64,000 bases of DNA from assembly GCA_965204765.1 (NCBI GenBank), contig CBDBFG010000004.1:372001-436000 (forward strand), written 5' to 3'. The translations under genes and the position numbers were made by a program. This document shows positions 18,050 through 25,363 of this stretch, piece by piece (the first letter of the stretch is position 1; each line of letters begins with the position of its first letter). The notes under the pieces were generated by a model. That model was not told the origin of the DNA. It made no database searches and was given only the letters and a program-made list of their open reading frames with translations. This DNA is from CBDBFG01 sp965204765 (GTDB lineage: Bacteria; Pseudomonadota; Alphaproteobacteria; Caedimonadales; UBA9215).

Positions 18050-19309
18050 ATGAAAATGCGTGGTTTAATTATTTTTTTGCTTAATATTTCTATAATACTA
18101 GCAACACCCCAATTTAGAGCAGTTGATTGTGATTTTAGTGATAGTGATGATGAGCGCGTACACACCACTACCCCAAATGCGCACCCGGCAACTTCTCAAT
18201 TTAGAGCAGTTGATTGTAATTTTAGTGACAGTGATGATGAGTGTGTACAAGTCGCTCCTATAGATGTGCATTCTGATATTCGCAGGGTACATTGTTTGGT
18301 TTCGCATCATAAGACTGAGCAAATGGTAGATATTGAAAGTGTAGTAAAATCAACGGCTATGTTATTTATTGGAGTCGATTATTTATTAATTGCCTGTTAC
18401 GCCGCAGATGATTATGGTAATCCAGAATTAACTGAGGTCAGCACCTTTAAAAAGATTACTCATTCTAAAAAAGGCTTCAGAAAAAGACAGATAGATAGGT
18501 CTCTTGCTAAATGGAAAAAAGTCCTTCGCGTGAATCCTGATGAGAATTCAAGGATAGTAAGCATTCACAAACTACCTAGCCCAAAGTTATTACTACAACT
18601 AGCAAATATATTAACACAAGATGGCGAGATATTTTCAGTTATTGCTAATTTTGATCAAGCTGTTGATGTTGGATTTGCCATTGATGCAACGATGAGAAAT
18701 GCACGAGAAAATTGTGCGCGTGATATTGCAGATATTAGTACTGCATATTATTCTCCAGTCGGGAGATCTCCTTGCACAGATGATCCAAGTAAAGATTTGC
18801 CATCAAAAACTCGTCTGGGAAGGACGCTATCTGATCTTTTTAAAGATCGTAAAAAAACCGGTAGTCCAACCTTACTACGTGATGCTATGGAAAGAGGAAT
18901 GCTACAATCTTACAGCCAATGTTTGGTAAGAAATATCATTCCATTCATAGTATGTACCGGAAATAACATTTTACATGATGAACATTTAGTCAAAAGTATA
19001 CAGGCTACTATGGACAGCGCACATAGCGATGTTCAGATATTACAAGAACCTATAGATAAAGCAATAATGCGCCAAAAATTAATTATTATTTTCAAAATGA
19101 TGTTGGGCAATTCTAGAATTATAGAGGAAGTTGCCGGTCTTAGAGAACAACAAGCACCACCACAATCAGATGATACCAGCACTAACGTTTTGTTACGTGT
19201 CTCAGAACCATTCGTAATGTCCAGAATTGCTACCGGTATTTGGAAAAAGAAACACCTTCTAGGACAATCAACCGATGTAGAAGAGGAAGAAGAGGAAGAT
19301 GAGGAATAG
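18050..19309 (+). CDS. Secreted orphan protein with N-terminal repeats and Glu tail
   Basis: 419 residues from ATG 18050 (GAGTGAG upstream; a GTG at 18041 is in frame). A signal peptide (MRGLIIFLLNISIILA) is followed immediately by two copies of a motif QFRAVDC(D/N)FSDSDDE, 29 residues apart. The remaining ~340 residues are unrecognised, with a basic segment (KKGFRKRQIDRSLAKWKK) and several cysteines. The C-terminus is EEEEEEDEE. It is on the opposite strand to the fab genes and splits that cluster, so it was probably inserted. It resembles the secreted orphan at 3089 in having a signal peptide and an acidic tail. The function is unknown. Confidence 0.7.
   Translation: MKMRGLIIFLLNISIILATPQFRAVDCDFSDSDDERVHTTTPNAHPATSQFRAVDCNFSDSDDECVQVAPIDVHSDIRRVHCLVSHHKTEQMVDIESVVKSTAMLFIGVDYLLIACYAADDYGNPELTEVSTFKKITHSKKGFRKRQIDRSLAKWKKVLRVNPDENSRIVSIHKLPSPKLLLQLANILTQDGEIFSVIANFDQAVDVGFAIDATMRNARENCARDIADISTAYYSPVGRSPCTDDPSKDLPSKTRLGRTLSDLFKDRKKTGSPTLLRDAMERGMLQSYSQCLVRNIIPFIVCTGNNILHDEHLVKSIQATMDSAHSDVQILQEPIDKAIMRQKLIIIFKMMLGNSRIIEEVAGLREQQAPPQSDDTSTNVLLRVSEPFVMSRIATGIWKKKHLLGQSTDVEEEEEEDEE
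18110..18249 (+). repeat. Two 53-bp direct repeats in the orphan gene
   Basis: Bases 18110-18162 and 18197-18249 are nearly identical and encode the two QFRAVDCxFSDSDDE motifs. The offset is 87 bp (29 codons), so the frame is kept. Confidence 0.85.
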
Positions 19310-19431
19310 TAATAGCAAGCTATTTTTTATATTATTCCAGCCTAACCATTTGATCATATTTTTTTATGCGCTTAAATCCATAGTATACATACCAAGTGCG
19401 AGGTAAAAATTAAATATGTGCTATGTAAGCA

Positions 19432-20169
19432 TTACACCATAGCCATGCCGCCATTCACATGTATGTTTTGCCCTGTGATATATGCAGATTCTTCACTTGC
19501 TAAAAATAAAGCGGCATTAGCAATATCATCTGGGCTACCAATACGTTTTTGTGGAATACTGTTAAGCAATGCAGTTTTTTGTTCTTCATTAATATATGAG
19601 GTCATTTCTGACTCGATAAAGCCAGGTGAAATACAGTTAACATTTATGTTGCGGCTGGCTATTTCAAGAGCCATAGCTTTAGACATTCCGACAATTCCTG
19701 CTTTTGTTGCACAGTAATTTGTTTGTCCAGGATTGCCAATTGTGCCTACTACAGAAGAAATATTGATAATTCTTCCCCATCGGGCTTTCATCATGCCTTT
19801 TATTGCATATTTTGATAGTAAAAAAGGCGCCATTAGATTAACGTTCATTACATCTATAAAGTCTTGTTGTGACATCCTTAGTGCTAAATTGTCTTTTGTA
19901 ATACCAGCATTATTAACTAAAATGTCTATTCTTTGATAGTTGTCCGTGATAAAGCTAGTTAGCTCTTCGATAGAGCATGTGTCGTTCAAATTACAAGGGA
20001 AATAAGCAACATTATTATTTAGATCTTTGGTGAGCTCTTGTAAAACTATTTCCTTTGTTCCAGTTAAAATTACAGTTGCGCCATGTTTGTGCAGTTTTTT
20101 TGCTATCGCTCCTCCTATTGCACCTGTGGAGCCAGTGACCAAAGCTGTTTTGCCTGTTAAATTATGCAT
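19432..20169 (-). CDS. fabG: 3-oxoacyl-ACP reductase
   Basis: 245-residue short-chain dehydrogenase. The NADPH-binding motif is TGSTGAIGGAIAKKL, NNAG is present, and the catalytic Ser-Tyr-Lys are seen in NISSVVGTIGNPGQTNYCATKAG. It reduces 3-oxoacyl-ACP in each fatty acid elongation cycle. The start overlaps the end of fabD by 8 bp, indicating translational coupling. The normal downstream neighbour acpP lies 1.8 kb away, beyond the inserted orphan gene. Confidence 0.96.
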   Translation of the reverse strand: MHNLTGKTALVTGSTGAIGGAIAKKLHKHGATVILTGTKEIVLQELTKDLNNNVAYFPCNLNDTCSIEELTSFITDNYQRIDILVNNAGITKDNLALRMSQQDFIDVMNVNLMAPFLLSKYAIKGMMKARWGRIINISSVVGTIGNPGQTNYCATKAGIVGMSKAMALEIASRNINVNCISPGFIESEMTSYINEEQKTALLNSIPQKRIGSPDDIANAALFLASEESAYITGQNIHVNGGMAMV

Positions 20170-21124
20170 TTGATATATTCCATTCTGTTATAAATTGTTT
20201 TACATCCTCAAAGTTTTCTATCTTGCTAGTAGTAACTGATCGATCAATTCTTTTTACCAGGCCTGAAAGCACATTGCCGGGTCCAAGTTCAATAAAATTT
20301 TTTACATCATTGTTAATCATATAGCGGATGCTATCCACCCACCTGACTTTATTAGTTATTTGTTCGACAAGTCTGGGAATAATTTGTTCTTTACTAGTAA
20401 TAGGTAATGCTGTGCTATTAGAAATAACAGAGCATTTAGGCATTGTTATAACGTCAGCAAATTTACTTAGTTCCTTGTGCATAATATTAGCTGCTGGTTG
20501 CATTAAACTAGAGTGAAAAGCTGCACTTACCTTTAATTTAATAGCTTTTCTAACATTATGATCATTTGCTAGCACTATAGCCTTGTCCAAAGCCTGCATA
20601 TGGCCACTGATCACTATTTGTCCGGGTGAGTTATCATTGGCTATTTCACATTTGTTGGTTGGCGAGGAAGCTTGTCGTACAATTAATTCAATATCTTGCA
20701 CCGATCCGCCAATCATGGCTACCATCCCTCCGTTATTTTTTGGGTTGGATTGTTGCATTGCTACGCCTCTGGCTTTTAGCAAGTATGCAGCCTGTGCAAT
20801 AGAAAAAACCTGGGCCGAACACAGGGCCGAATACTCTCCTAAGGAATGTCCGGCTAAATAATTGTTTTTGTTATTCAAATCTATACCACATTCGTGTTGT
20901 AATATTTTGACAATTGCTATACTGACAGACATGATAGCAGGTTGTGTGTTTTGCGTTTGTGCTAATTCTTGCTCATTACCTGTAAACATTAATTGTGATA
21001 AGTTTTGTGATAACGTGTCGTCTATTTCCTGAAAGACTTCTTTGGCTGGTGAAAAATTATCATATAGCTCCTTTCCCATTCCAACATATTGTGACCCTTG
21101 TCCAGGAAAGATAAAAGCATTCAT
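20162..21124 (-). CDS. fabD: Malonyl-CoA:ACP transacylase
   Basis: 320 residues. FIFPGQGSQYVGMG opens the protein, the nucleophile Ser is in GHSLGEYSALCSA, and the catalytic His is in SAAFHSSLM. It transfers malonyl from CoA to ACP and so supplies the elongation substrate. It is the first gene of the fab cluster on this strand. The overlap with fabG suggests one transcript. The length is normal. Confidence 0.96.
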   Translation of the reverse strand: MNAFIFPGQGSQYVGMGKELYDNFSPAKEVFQEIDDTLSQNLSQLMFTGNEQELAQTQNTQPAIMSVSIAIVKILQHECGIDLNNKNNYLAGHSLGEYSALCSAQVFSIAQAAYLLKARGVAMQQSNPKNNGGMVAMIGGSVQDIELIVRQASSPTNKCEIANDNSPGQIVISGHMQALDKAIVLANDHNVRKAIKLKVSAAFHSSLMQPAANIMHKELSKFADVITMPKCSVISNSTALPITSKEQIIPRLVEQITNKVRWVDSIRYMINNDVKNFIELGPGNVLSGLVKRIDRSVTTSKIENFEDVKQFITEWNISNA

Positions 21125-21297
21125 TTCAGTTATACCTAATAGTTTTGTAAATTATAATTGTGTAAGTGAGTAATTTATATACAAAATTCATACAAATCTA
21201 AACTTAAAGCAAGATAAAAAATATATCAAATTATTTGATTGTTAACTTTATAGGTTTACAATAAAATCATGTGAGTAGGGAAAGAGGAGGTTGACGT

Positions 21298-21861
21298 ATG
21301 AGTATCAAAATTACAGGTAGACATATTGATGTAAGTGAGTCATTCCGTGACTCTGTTGAAAGCGGCATTAGTGAAGCAACTGAGAAGTACAATATTAATC
21401 CAATAGAAACTTCGGTAGTAATATCTAAAAATGGTCATGGCTTCCTTTCTAATATTAGTTCTTATATTTCTCGGGGTTTACACTTGCGCTCTAAGTGTGA
21501 GGGCGAGGATGCGTATACCGCTTTTCATAACTCCCTGGATAAATTAAAACATAGAATTTCTAAACACAAAGAATGGGTAAATCATCACCATAAGCATCAT
21601 GATGTGCATTTTGAAGAAATACCCTATTATGTACTTGATTCTCAGGTTACGTTTGATAAACAGCACGAGGTCAAACTATCGCCGGCTATAATTGCTGAAA
21701 CCAAAAAAGACTTGCCCAATATTACGGTTGGTGAGGCGGTAACTAGATTTGATTTGTCTCAGGATAATGCATATGTATTTCGTAATGCCAAGAATGGCGC
21801 AATCAATATCATTTATAGACGCTCAGATGGCAATATAGGATGGGTGGATCCATCTATGTAG
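21298..21861 (+). CDS. hpf: Ribosome hibernation-promoting factor, long form
   Basis: 187 residues. The N-terminal beta-alpha-beta S30AE domain (MSIKITGRHIDVSESFRD, ending LDKLKHRISKHKEW) binds the decoding centre. A His-rich linker (VNHHHKHHD) leads to a C-terminal dimerisation domain (SPAIIAETKKDLPNITVGEAV...NIIYRRSDGNIGWVDP). Long HPF pairs 70S ribosomes into inactive 100S particles during stress. AGGAGG lies just before the ATG. The 3' end overlaps the convergent HIT gene by 8 bp. Confidence 0.94.
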   Translation: MSIKITGRHIDVSESFRDSVESGISEATEKYNINPIETSVVISKNGHGFLSNISSYISRGLHLRSKCEGEDAYTAFHNSLDKLKHRISKHKEWVNHHHKHHDVHFEEIPYYVLDSQVTFDKQHEVKLSPAIIAETKKDLPNITVGEAVTRFDLSQDNAYVFRNAKNGAINIIYRRSDGNIGWVDPSM

Positions 21862-22234
21862 CTAGTAAAGGTCCCAGTTTTTGTCCGCCCAGAATATGCG
21901 TGTGAAAATGTGGGACTTCTTGTCCTGAGTTTATACCATTATTTGCAATAAGACGGTAGCCGTTTCGTAGATTTAATAGTTTTACGGTTTCGACAATTGC
22001 AGTACAGTATTGCAGTATTTCTTTGCTTGATGCGTTAGTGTAGAAATCATTACTGTCGATGTATTGACCTTTAGGGATAACTAAGACGTGTGTTTTTGCT
22101 TTTGGCGCAATATCATGAAATGCAATTGTGTATTCATTTTGATAAATAATTTTACAAGGAATTTCTTTTTTTATAATTTTTGCAAAAATGTTATTTTCGT
22201 TATATACAGGCATAATTCGTTTGTCATCTAGCAT
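21854..22234 (-). CDS. HIT-family (HINT-like) nucleotide hydrolase
   Basis: 126 residues. The histidine triad is seen in VPHFHTHILGG, and the start of the fold is NIFAKIIKKEIPCKIIYQNE. HINT proteins hydrolyse adenosine phosphoramidates; the true cellular substrate is uncertain. The first ATG is used here, but the ATG seven codons later (MPVYNENNIF) would also give a normal protein. It overlaps the end of hpf by 8 bp in convergent orientation. Confidence 0.93.
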   Translation of the reverse strand: MLDDKRIMPVYNENNIFAKIIKKEIPCKIIYQNEYTIAFHDIAPKAKTHVLVIPKGQYIDSNDFYTNASSKEILQYCTAIVETVKLLNLRNGYRLIANNGINSGQEVPHFHTHILGGQKLGPLLAT

Positions 22235-22293
22235 ATTAATGGTATAAAAATAACCAGGAAAATTGAAACTGTAAAGTACAAAAAGGGTGTTAT

Positions 22294-22848
22294 ATGCAAG
22301 GTATTTCTGAAAAGGACTGGCATGGTACTACGATTGTATCTGTTAGAAAAGATGGAAAAGTTGTGATTGCTGGGGATGGGCAAGTTACTCTTGGTAGTAT
22401 TACGTTAAAATCTAATGCTAAAAAAGTTAGAAGATTGGGTAACGGTAATGTAATTGCTGGCTTTGCTGGGGCTACTGCTGACGCCTTTGCTTTGTTTGAA
22501 CGATTAGAAGGTAAGTTGGAAAAATACCCTACGCAGCTTATGAGAGCGTGCGTAGAATTAGCAAAGGATTGGCGTACAGATAAATATTTGCGTAAATTAG
22601 AAGCGATGATGATAGTTGTAGATAAATCATGTTCTTTGGTATTAACCGGAACGGGGGACGTGCTAGAGCCAGAAGGTGGTGTAATAGGCATAGGCTCTGG
22701 CGGAGCTTATGCGTTGTCTGCTGCTAAAGCTCTGTATGATGTGAATGAAATGGGTGCAGAAAGTATAGCAAAAAAATCTATGCAAATAGCAGCTGATCTG
22801 TGTGTGTATACCAACAACAATGTAACATTAGAAAGTATTGCAGGATGA
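22294..22848 (+). CDS. hslV: ATP-dependent protease peptidase subunit HslV
   Basis: 184 residues. A short propeptide is followed by HGTTIVSVRKDGKVVIAGDG; the first Thr of TTIV becomes the N-terminal nucleophile after processing. HslV forms a double hexamer that degrades proteins unfolded by HslU. The C-terminus overlaps hslU by four bases (ATGA), so translation is coupled. The length matches the family. Heat-shock regulation is usual for the family, but no clear heat-shock promoter was recognised here. Confidence 0.96.
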   Translation: MQGISEKDWHGTTIVSVRKDGKVVIAGDGQVTLGSITLKSNAKKVRRLGNGNVIAGFAGATADAFALFERLEGKLEKYPTQLMRACVELAKDWRTDKYLRKLEAMMIVVDKSCSLVLTGTGDVLEPEGGVIGIGSGGAYALSAAKALYDVNEMGAESIAKKSMQIAADLCVYTNNNVTLESIAG

Positions 22849-24152
22849 AATCATTAACACCAAAAGAAATTGTTGCTGAGCTAGACAGAAATATTGTAGG
22901 ACAGTCAGAGGCTAAAAAAGCAGTAGCAATTGCCCTAAGGAATAGATGGCGTAGACAACAAGTTAATGAGGATCTACGTGAAGAAATATTACCTAAAAAC
23001 ATTTTAATGATTGGCCCTACAGGGGTAGGAAAGACCGAGATTGCACGCAGATTAGCAAAATTATCTAATGCTCCGTTTGTAAAGGTAGAGGCTACCAAGT
23101 TTACCGAAGTAGGTTACGTTGGGCGCGACGTGGAGCAAATAGTTAGAGATCTAGTAGAAATCGCTATTATTAACATTAAGGAAGATAACAGAAAAACCAT
23201 AGAACCCAAAGCTATTTTAGCCGCACAAGAAAGAATATTGGATGTTTTAGTTGGGGATAAATCTACGGATGAGACCAGAAAAAAATTCAAAGCTAAACTT
23301 GAATCTGGAGCTTTGGATAAGAGCGAGATAGAAATTAAGGTGCAAGATAATAGTTCTGCTAGCATGCCGACTATTGATGTTCCAGGGATGCCGGGTGCGC
23401 AAATGGGTATGATTAACCTTAGTGATATACTTGGTAAGGGCATGGGAACTTCATCTAAGAATCGTAAAATGACGATTGCAGATGCCATGAAGGTGGTGAC
23501 TGCCGAAGAGGTGGAAAAATTAATAGATCAGGAAAAAATCATTACTGACGCCATAGAGCTAGTTGAACAAAATGGTATAGTATTTATCGATGAAATAGAC
23601 AAAATTTGTGGTCGCAACGATAATAGGGGAGAAGTGAGTAGAGAAGGGGTTCAAAGAGATTTATTGCCGTTAATAGAGGGGACAACTGTCTCTACTAAAC
23701 ATGGTGCAGTGAAAACTAATCATATTTTGTTTATTACCTCTGGTGCTTTTCATCTGGCAAAACCTTCTGATTTATTACCAGAGCTACAAGGTAGGTTGCC
23801 GATAAGGGTGGAGATGAAATCCCTATCAAAAGATGATTTCGCGCGTATATTAATTGAGCCAGAGGCTAGTTTAATTAGGCAATATGAGGCACTTATTGCT
23901 ACAGAAGGAGTTAAGCTTTCATTCTCGCCTGATAGTGTTGATGTTATAGCCACTTTAGCCGAAGATATTAATAAAAATGTCGAGGATATAGGGGCACGAA
24001 GATTGCATGCTTTGTTAGAAAAGCTGCTAGAAGAAATTAGCTTTAATGCCAGTGATATGGATGGTGACGATGTTGCTATTACTGGTAAGGTGGTGAATGA
24101 TTCTTTGGGCGATCTTGTCAAAGCAACAGATGTTTCAAAGTTTATACTATAG
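22845..24152 (+). CDS. hslU: ATP-dependent protease ATPase subunit HslU
   Basis: 435 residues from the ATG that overlaps the hslV stop. An AAA+ ATPase with Walker A GPTGVGKTEIARRLA, Walker B IVFIDEIDKI, the I-domain between them, and the sensor segment DIGARRLHALLEKLLEE. The C-terminus ends SKFIL, like other HslU proteins whose tail docks into HslV. It unfolds substrates for HslV. The TAG stop codon lies inside the left tip of a MITE copy, so the insertion point is at the end of the gene without loss of the functional tail. Confidence 0.97.
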   Translation: MKSLTPKEIVAELDRNIVGQSEAKKAVAIALRNRWRRQQVNEDLREEILPKNILMIGPTGVGKTEIARRLAKLSNAPFVKVEATKFTEVGYVGRDVEQIVRDLVEIAIINIKEDNRKTIEPKAILAAQERILDVLVGDKSTDETRKKFKAKLESGALDKSEIEIKVQDNSSASMPTIDVPGMPGAQMGMINLSDILGKGMGTSSKNRKMTIADAMKVVTAEEVEKLIDQEKIITDAIELVEQNGIVFIDEIDKICGRNDNRGEVSREGVQRDLLPLIEGTTVSTKHGAVKTNHILFITSGAFHLAKPSDLLPELQGRLPIRVEMKSLSKDDFARILIEPEASLIRQYEALIATEGVKLSFSPDSVDVIATLAEDINKNVEDIGARRLHALLEKLLEEISFNASDMDGDDVAITGKVVNDSLGDLVKATDVSKFIL

Positions 24153-24252
24153 TGGTTTAACTTTGAATTAATACGAATTTTGAGGAACGAAATGTATGTA
24201 TAATACATAAGTAACGATTAAATGAAGTAGCAAACAAAGTGAAACTACTATA
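24148..24252 (+). repeat. MITE-like terminal-inverted-repeat element, copy 3
   Basis: 105 bp, with clean ends TATAGTGGTTTAACTTTG and CAAAGTGAAACTACTATA. The first five bases overlap the end of hslU and supply its stop codon. The remaining gap to the cytochrome c gene (24253-24409) holds nothing else recognisable. Confidence 0.9.
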
Positions 24253-24409
24253 TCAGACGATATTTGCTTAATACTTGAAGAATATTTGTTGTAAATTTGG
24301 ATTGTACGGCAACTGTTAATTTTGTGTTGTAGCAAAATATTATGACGCTTTAAATCTTTATCTTTGTGATAGTTAAGTGTATCATAATGTCATAGGAAAA
24401 GAAGATCTC

Positions 24410-24934
24410 ATGTCAGGTTTTAATAAATTTGCTATGGCAGTATTGTTATCACTTGTCGTCTTAAAGAGTGGTGATATCATTTCTAGGATTCTCATTAACC
24501 CCGTAATCAAACTGCCTAGAAATATTCAAATAGTCGATTTGGTGGATAATGCGCATGACGCAACCAAAGCAGATGATAAATCAGAAGTAATCCCACCCAT
24601 AGCTGAATTATTGGATAAAGCTAATATTGACAATGGTCAGAAAAATGCCAGAAAATGTTTACAATGTCATAGCTTTGAACAGGGTGGTAAGCATAAAAAT
24701 GGCCCTAATTTATGGAACATAGTGGATGCAATCATAGCAATGAAAGATGGATTTCCTTACTCAAAAGCTCTGAATAAGAAGGCAAAATCAGGCATGAAAT
24801 GGACGATTGAGAATTTGAATGAATTTCTTTATAAACCTAGAAGTTTTGCACCTGGAACTAAAATGTCATTCGCGGGATTTAAAAAAGCACAAGACAGAGC
24901 TGATATGATAGCTTACCTCAAAACTTTACGTTAA
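24410..24934 (+). CDS. Membrane-anchored c-type cytochrome
   Basis: 174 residues from the ATG at 24410. An uncleaved N-terminal anchor (FAMAVLLSLVVLKSG) precedes a flexible linker and one class I cytochrome c domain: heme attachment CLQCH, then KNGPNLW, and the axial Met in PGTKMSFAGF. It resembles the CycM/c552 type that carries electrons from the bc1 complex to the terminal oxidase. The heme is attached in the periplasm by the Ccm system, most of which is encoded at 36.2-39.5 kb. The upstream in-frame ATG at 24377 would add 11 residues before the anchor. Confidence 0.92.
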   Translation: MSGFNKFAMAVLLSLVVLKSGDIISRILINPVIKLPRNIQIVDLVDNAHDATKADDKSEVIPPIAELLDKANIDNGQKNARKCLQCHSFEQGGKHKNGPNLWNIVDAIIAMKDGFPYSKALNKKAKSGMKWTIENLNEFLYKPRSFAPGTKMSFAGFKKAQDRADMIAYLKTLR

Positions 24935-24959
24935 ATATACAAGTTTTATAAAGTGCATG

Positions 24960-25363
24960 TTATTGGTGATTGGATGATTTATTTTTACAAGCTTGGCGTA
25001 ACATGGTAGATGAAATATTGTCAGTTCGTTGTATATAAACAACTTTGCAGTACTGTGACATATAATCAAAACGTCCTTCCCAATCACTACCCATAACTAA
25101 TATATCAACGTTATACAACGCAATATCTGTTTTTTTTGTTCCCAGTTATTTTCAGTGATGACTTTGTTTACGTATAGCTGATTTTGCACAACTTTCGCTC
25201 TGTGACTATAGTCATAATCAGCAATTTTATTTTTACATTGGTTAAATTTATCGCTAGATACGCCAACGATTAAATAATCGCCTAGTAAGGATGCTTTGTG
25301 TAATAGATTATAATGACCATAATGAAAATGATCAAAGGTGCCGTAGGTAATTACTGTTTTCAT
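24960..25363 (-). pseudogene. tagD: Glycerol-3-phosphate cytidylyltransferase (TagD-like), frameshifted at A8
   Basis: The gene starts MKTVITYGTFDHFHYGH, with the nucleotidyltransferase motifs GTFD and HxGH. The frame breaks after residue 78 (ENNWEQKK) in a run of eight A on the coding strand (25130-25137). With one additional A the frame continues TDIALYNVDILVMGSDWEG, then RTDNISST and a stop, giving 134 residues, the full TagD length with every motif intact. This family makes CDP-glycerol from CTP and glycerol 3-phosphate. The start codon overlaps the Fic gene stop by 4 bp. Either a pseudogene, a sequencing indel, or a gene rescued by slippage on the A-run; the perfect second half favours a very recent or a tolerated shift. 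Confidence 0.85.
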
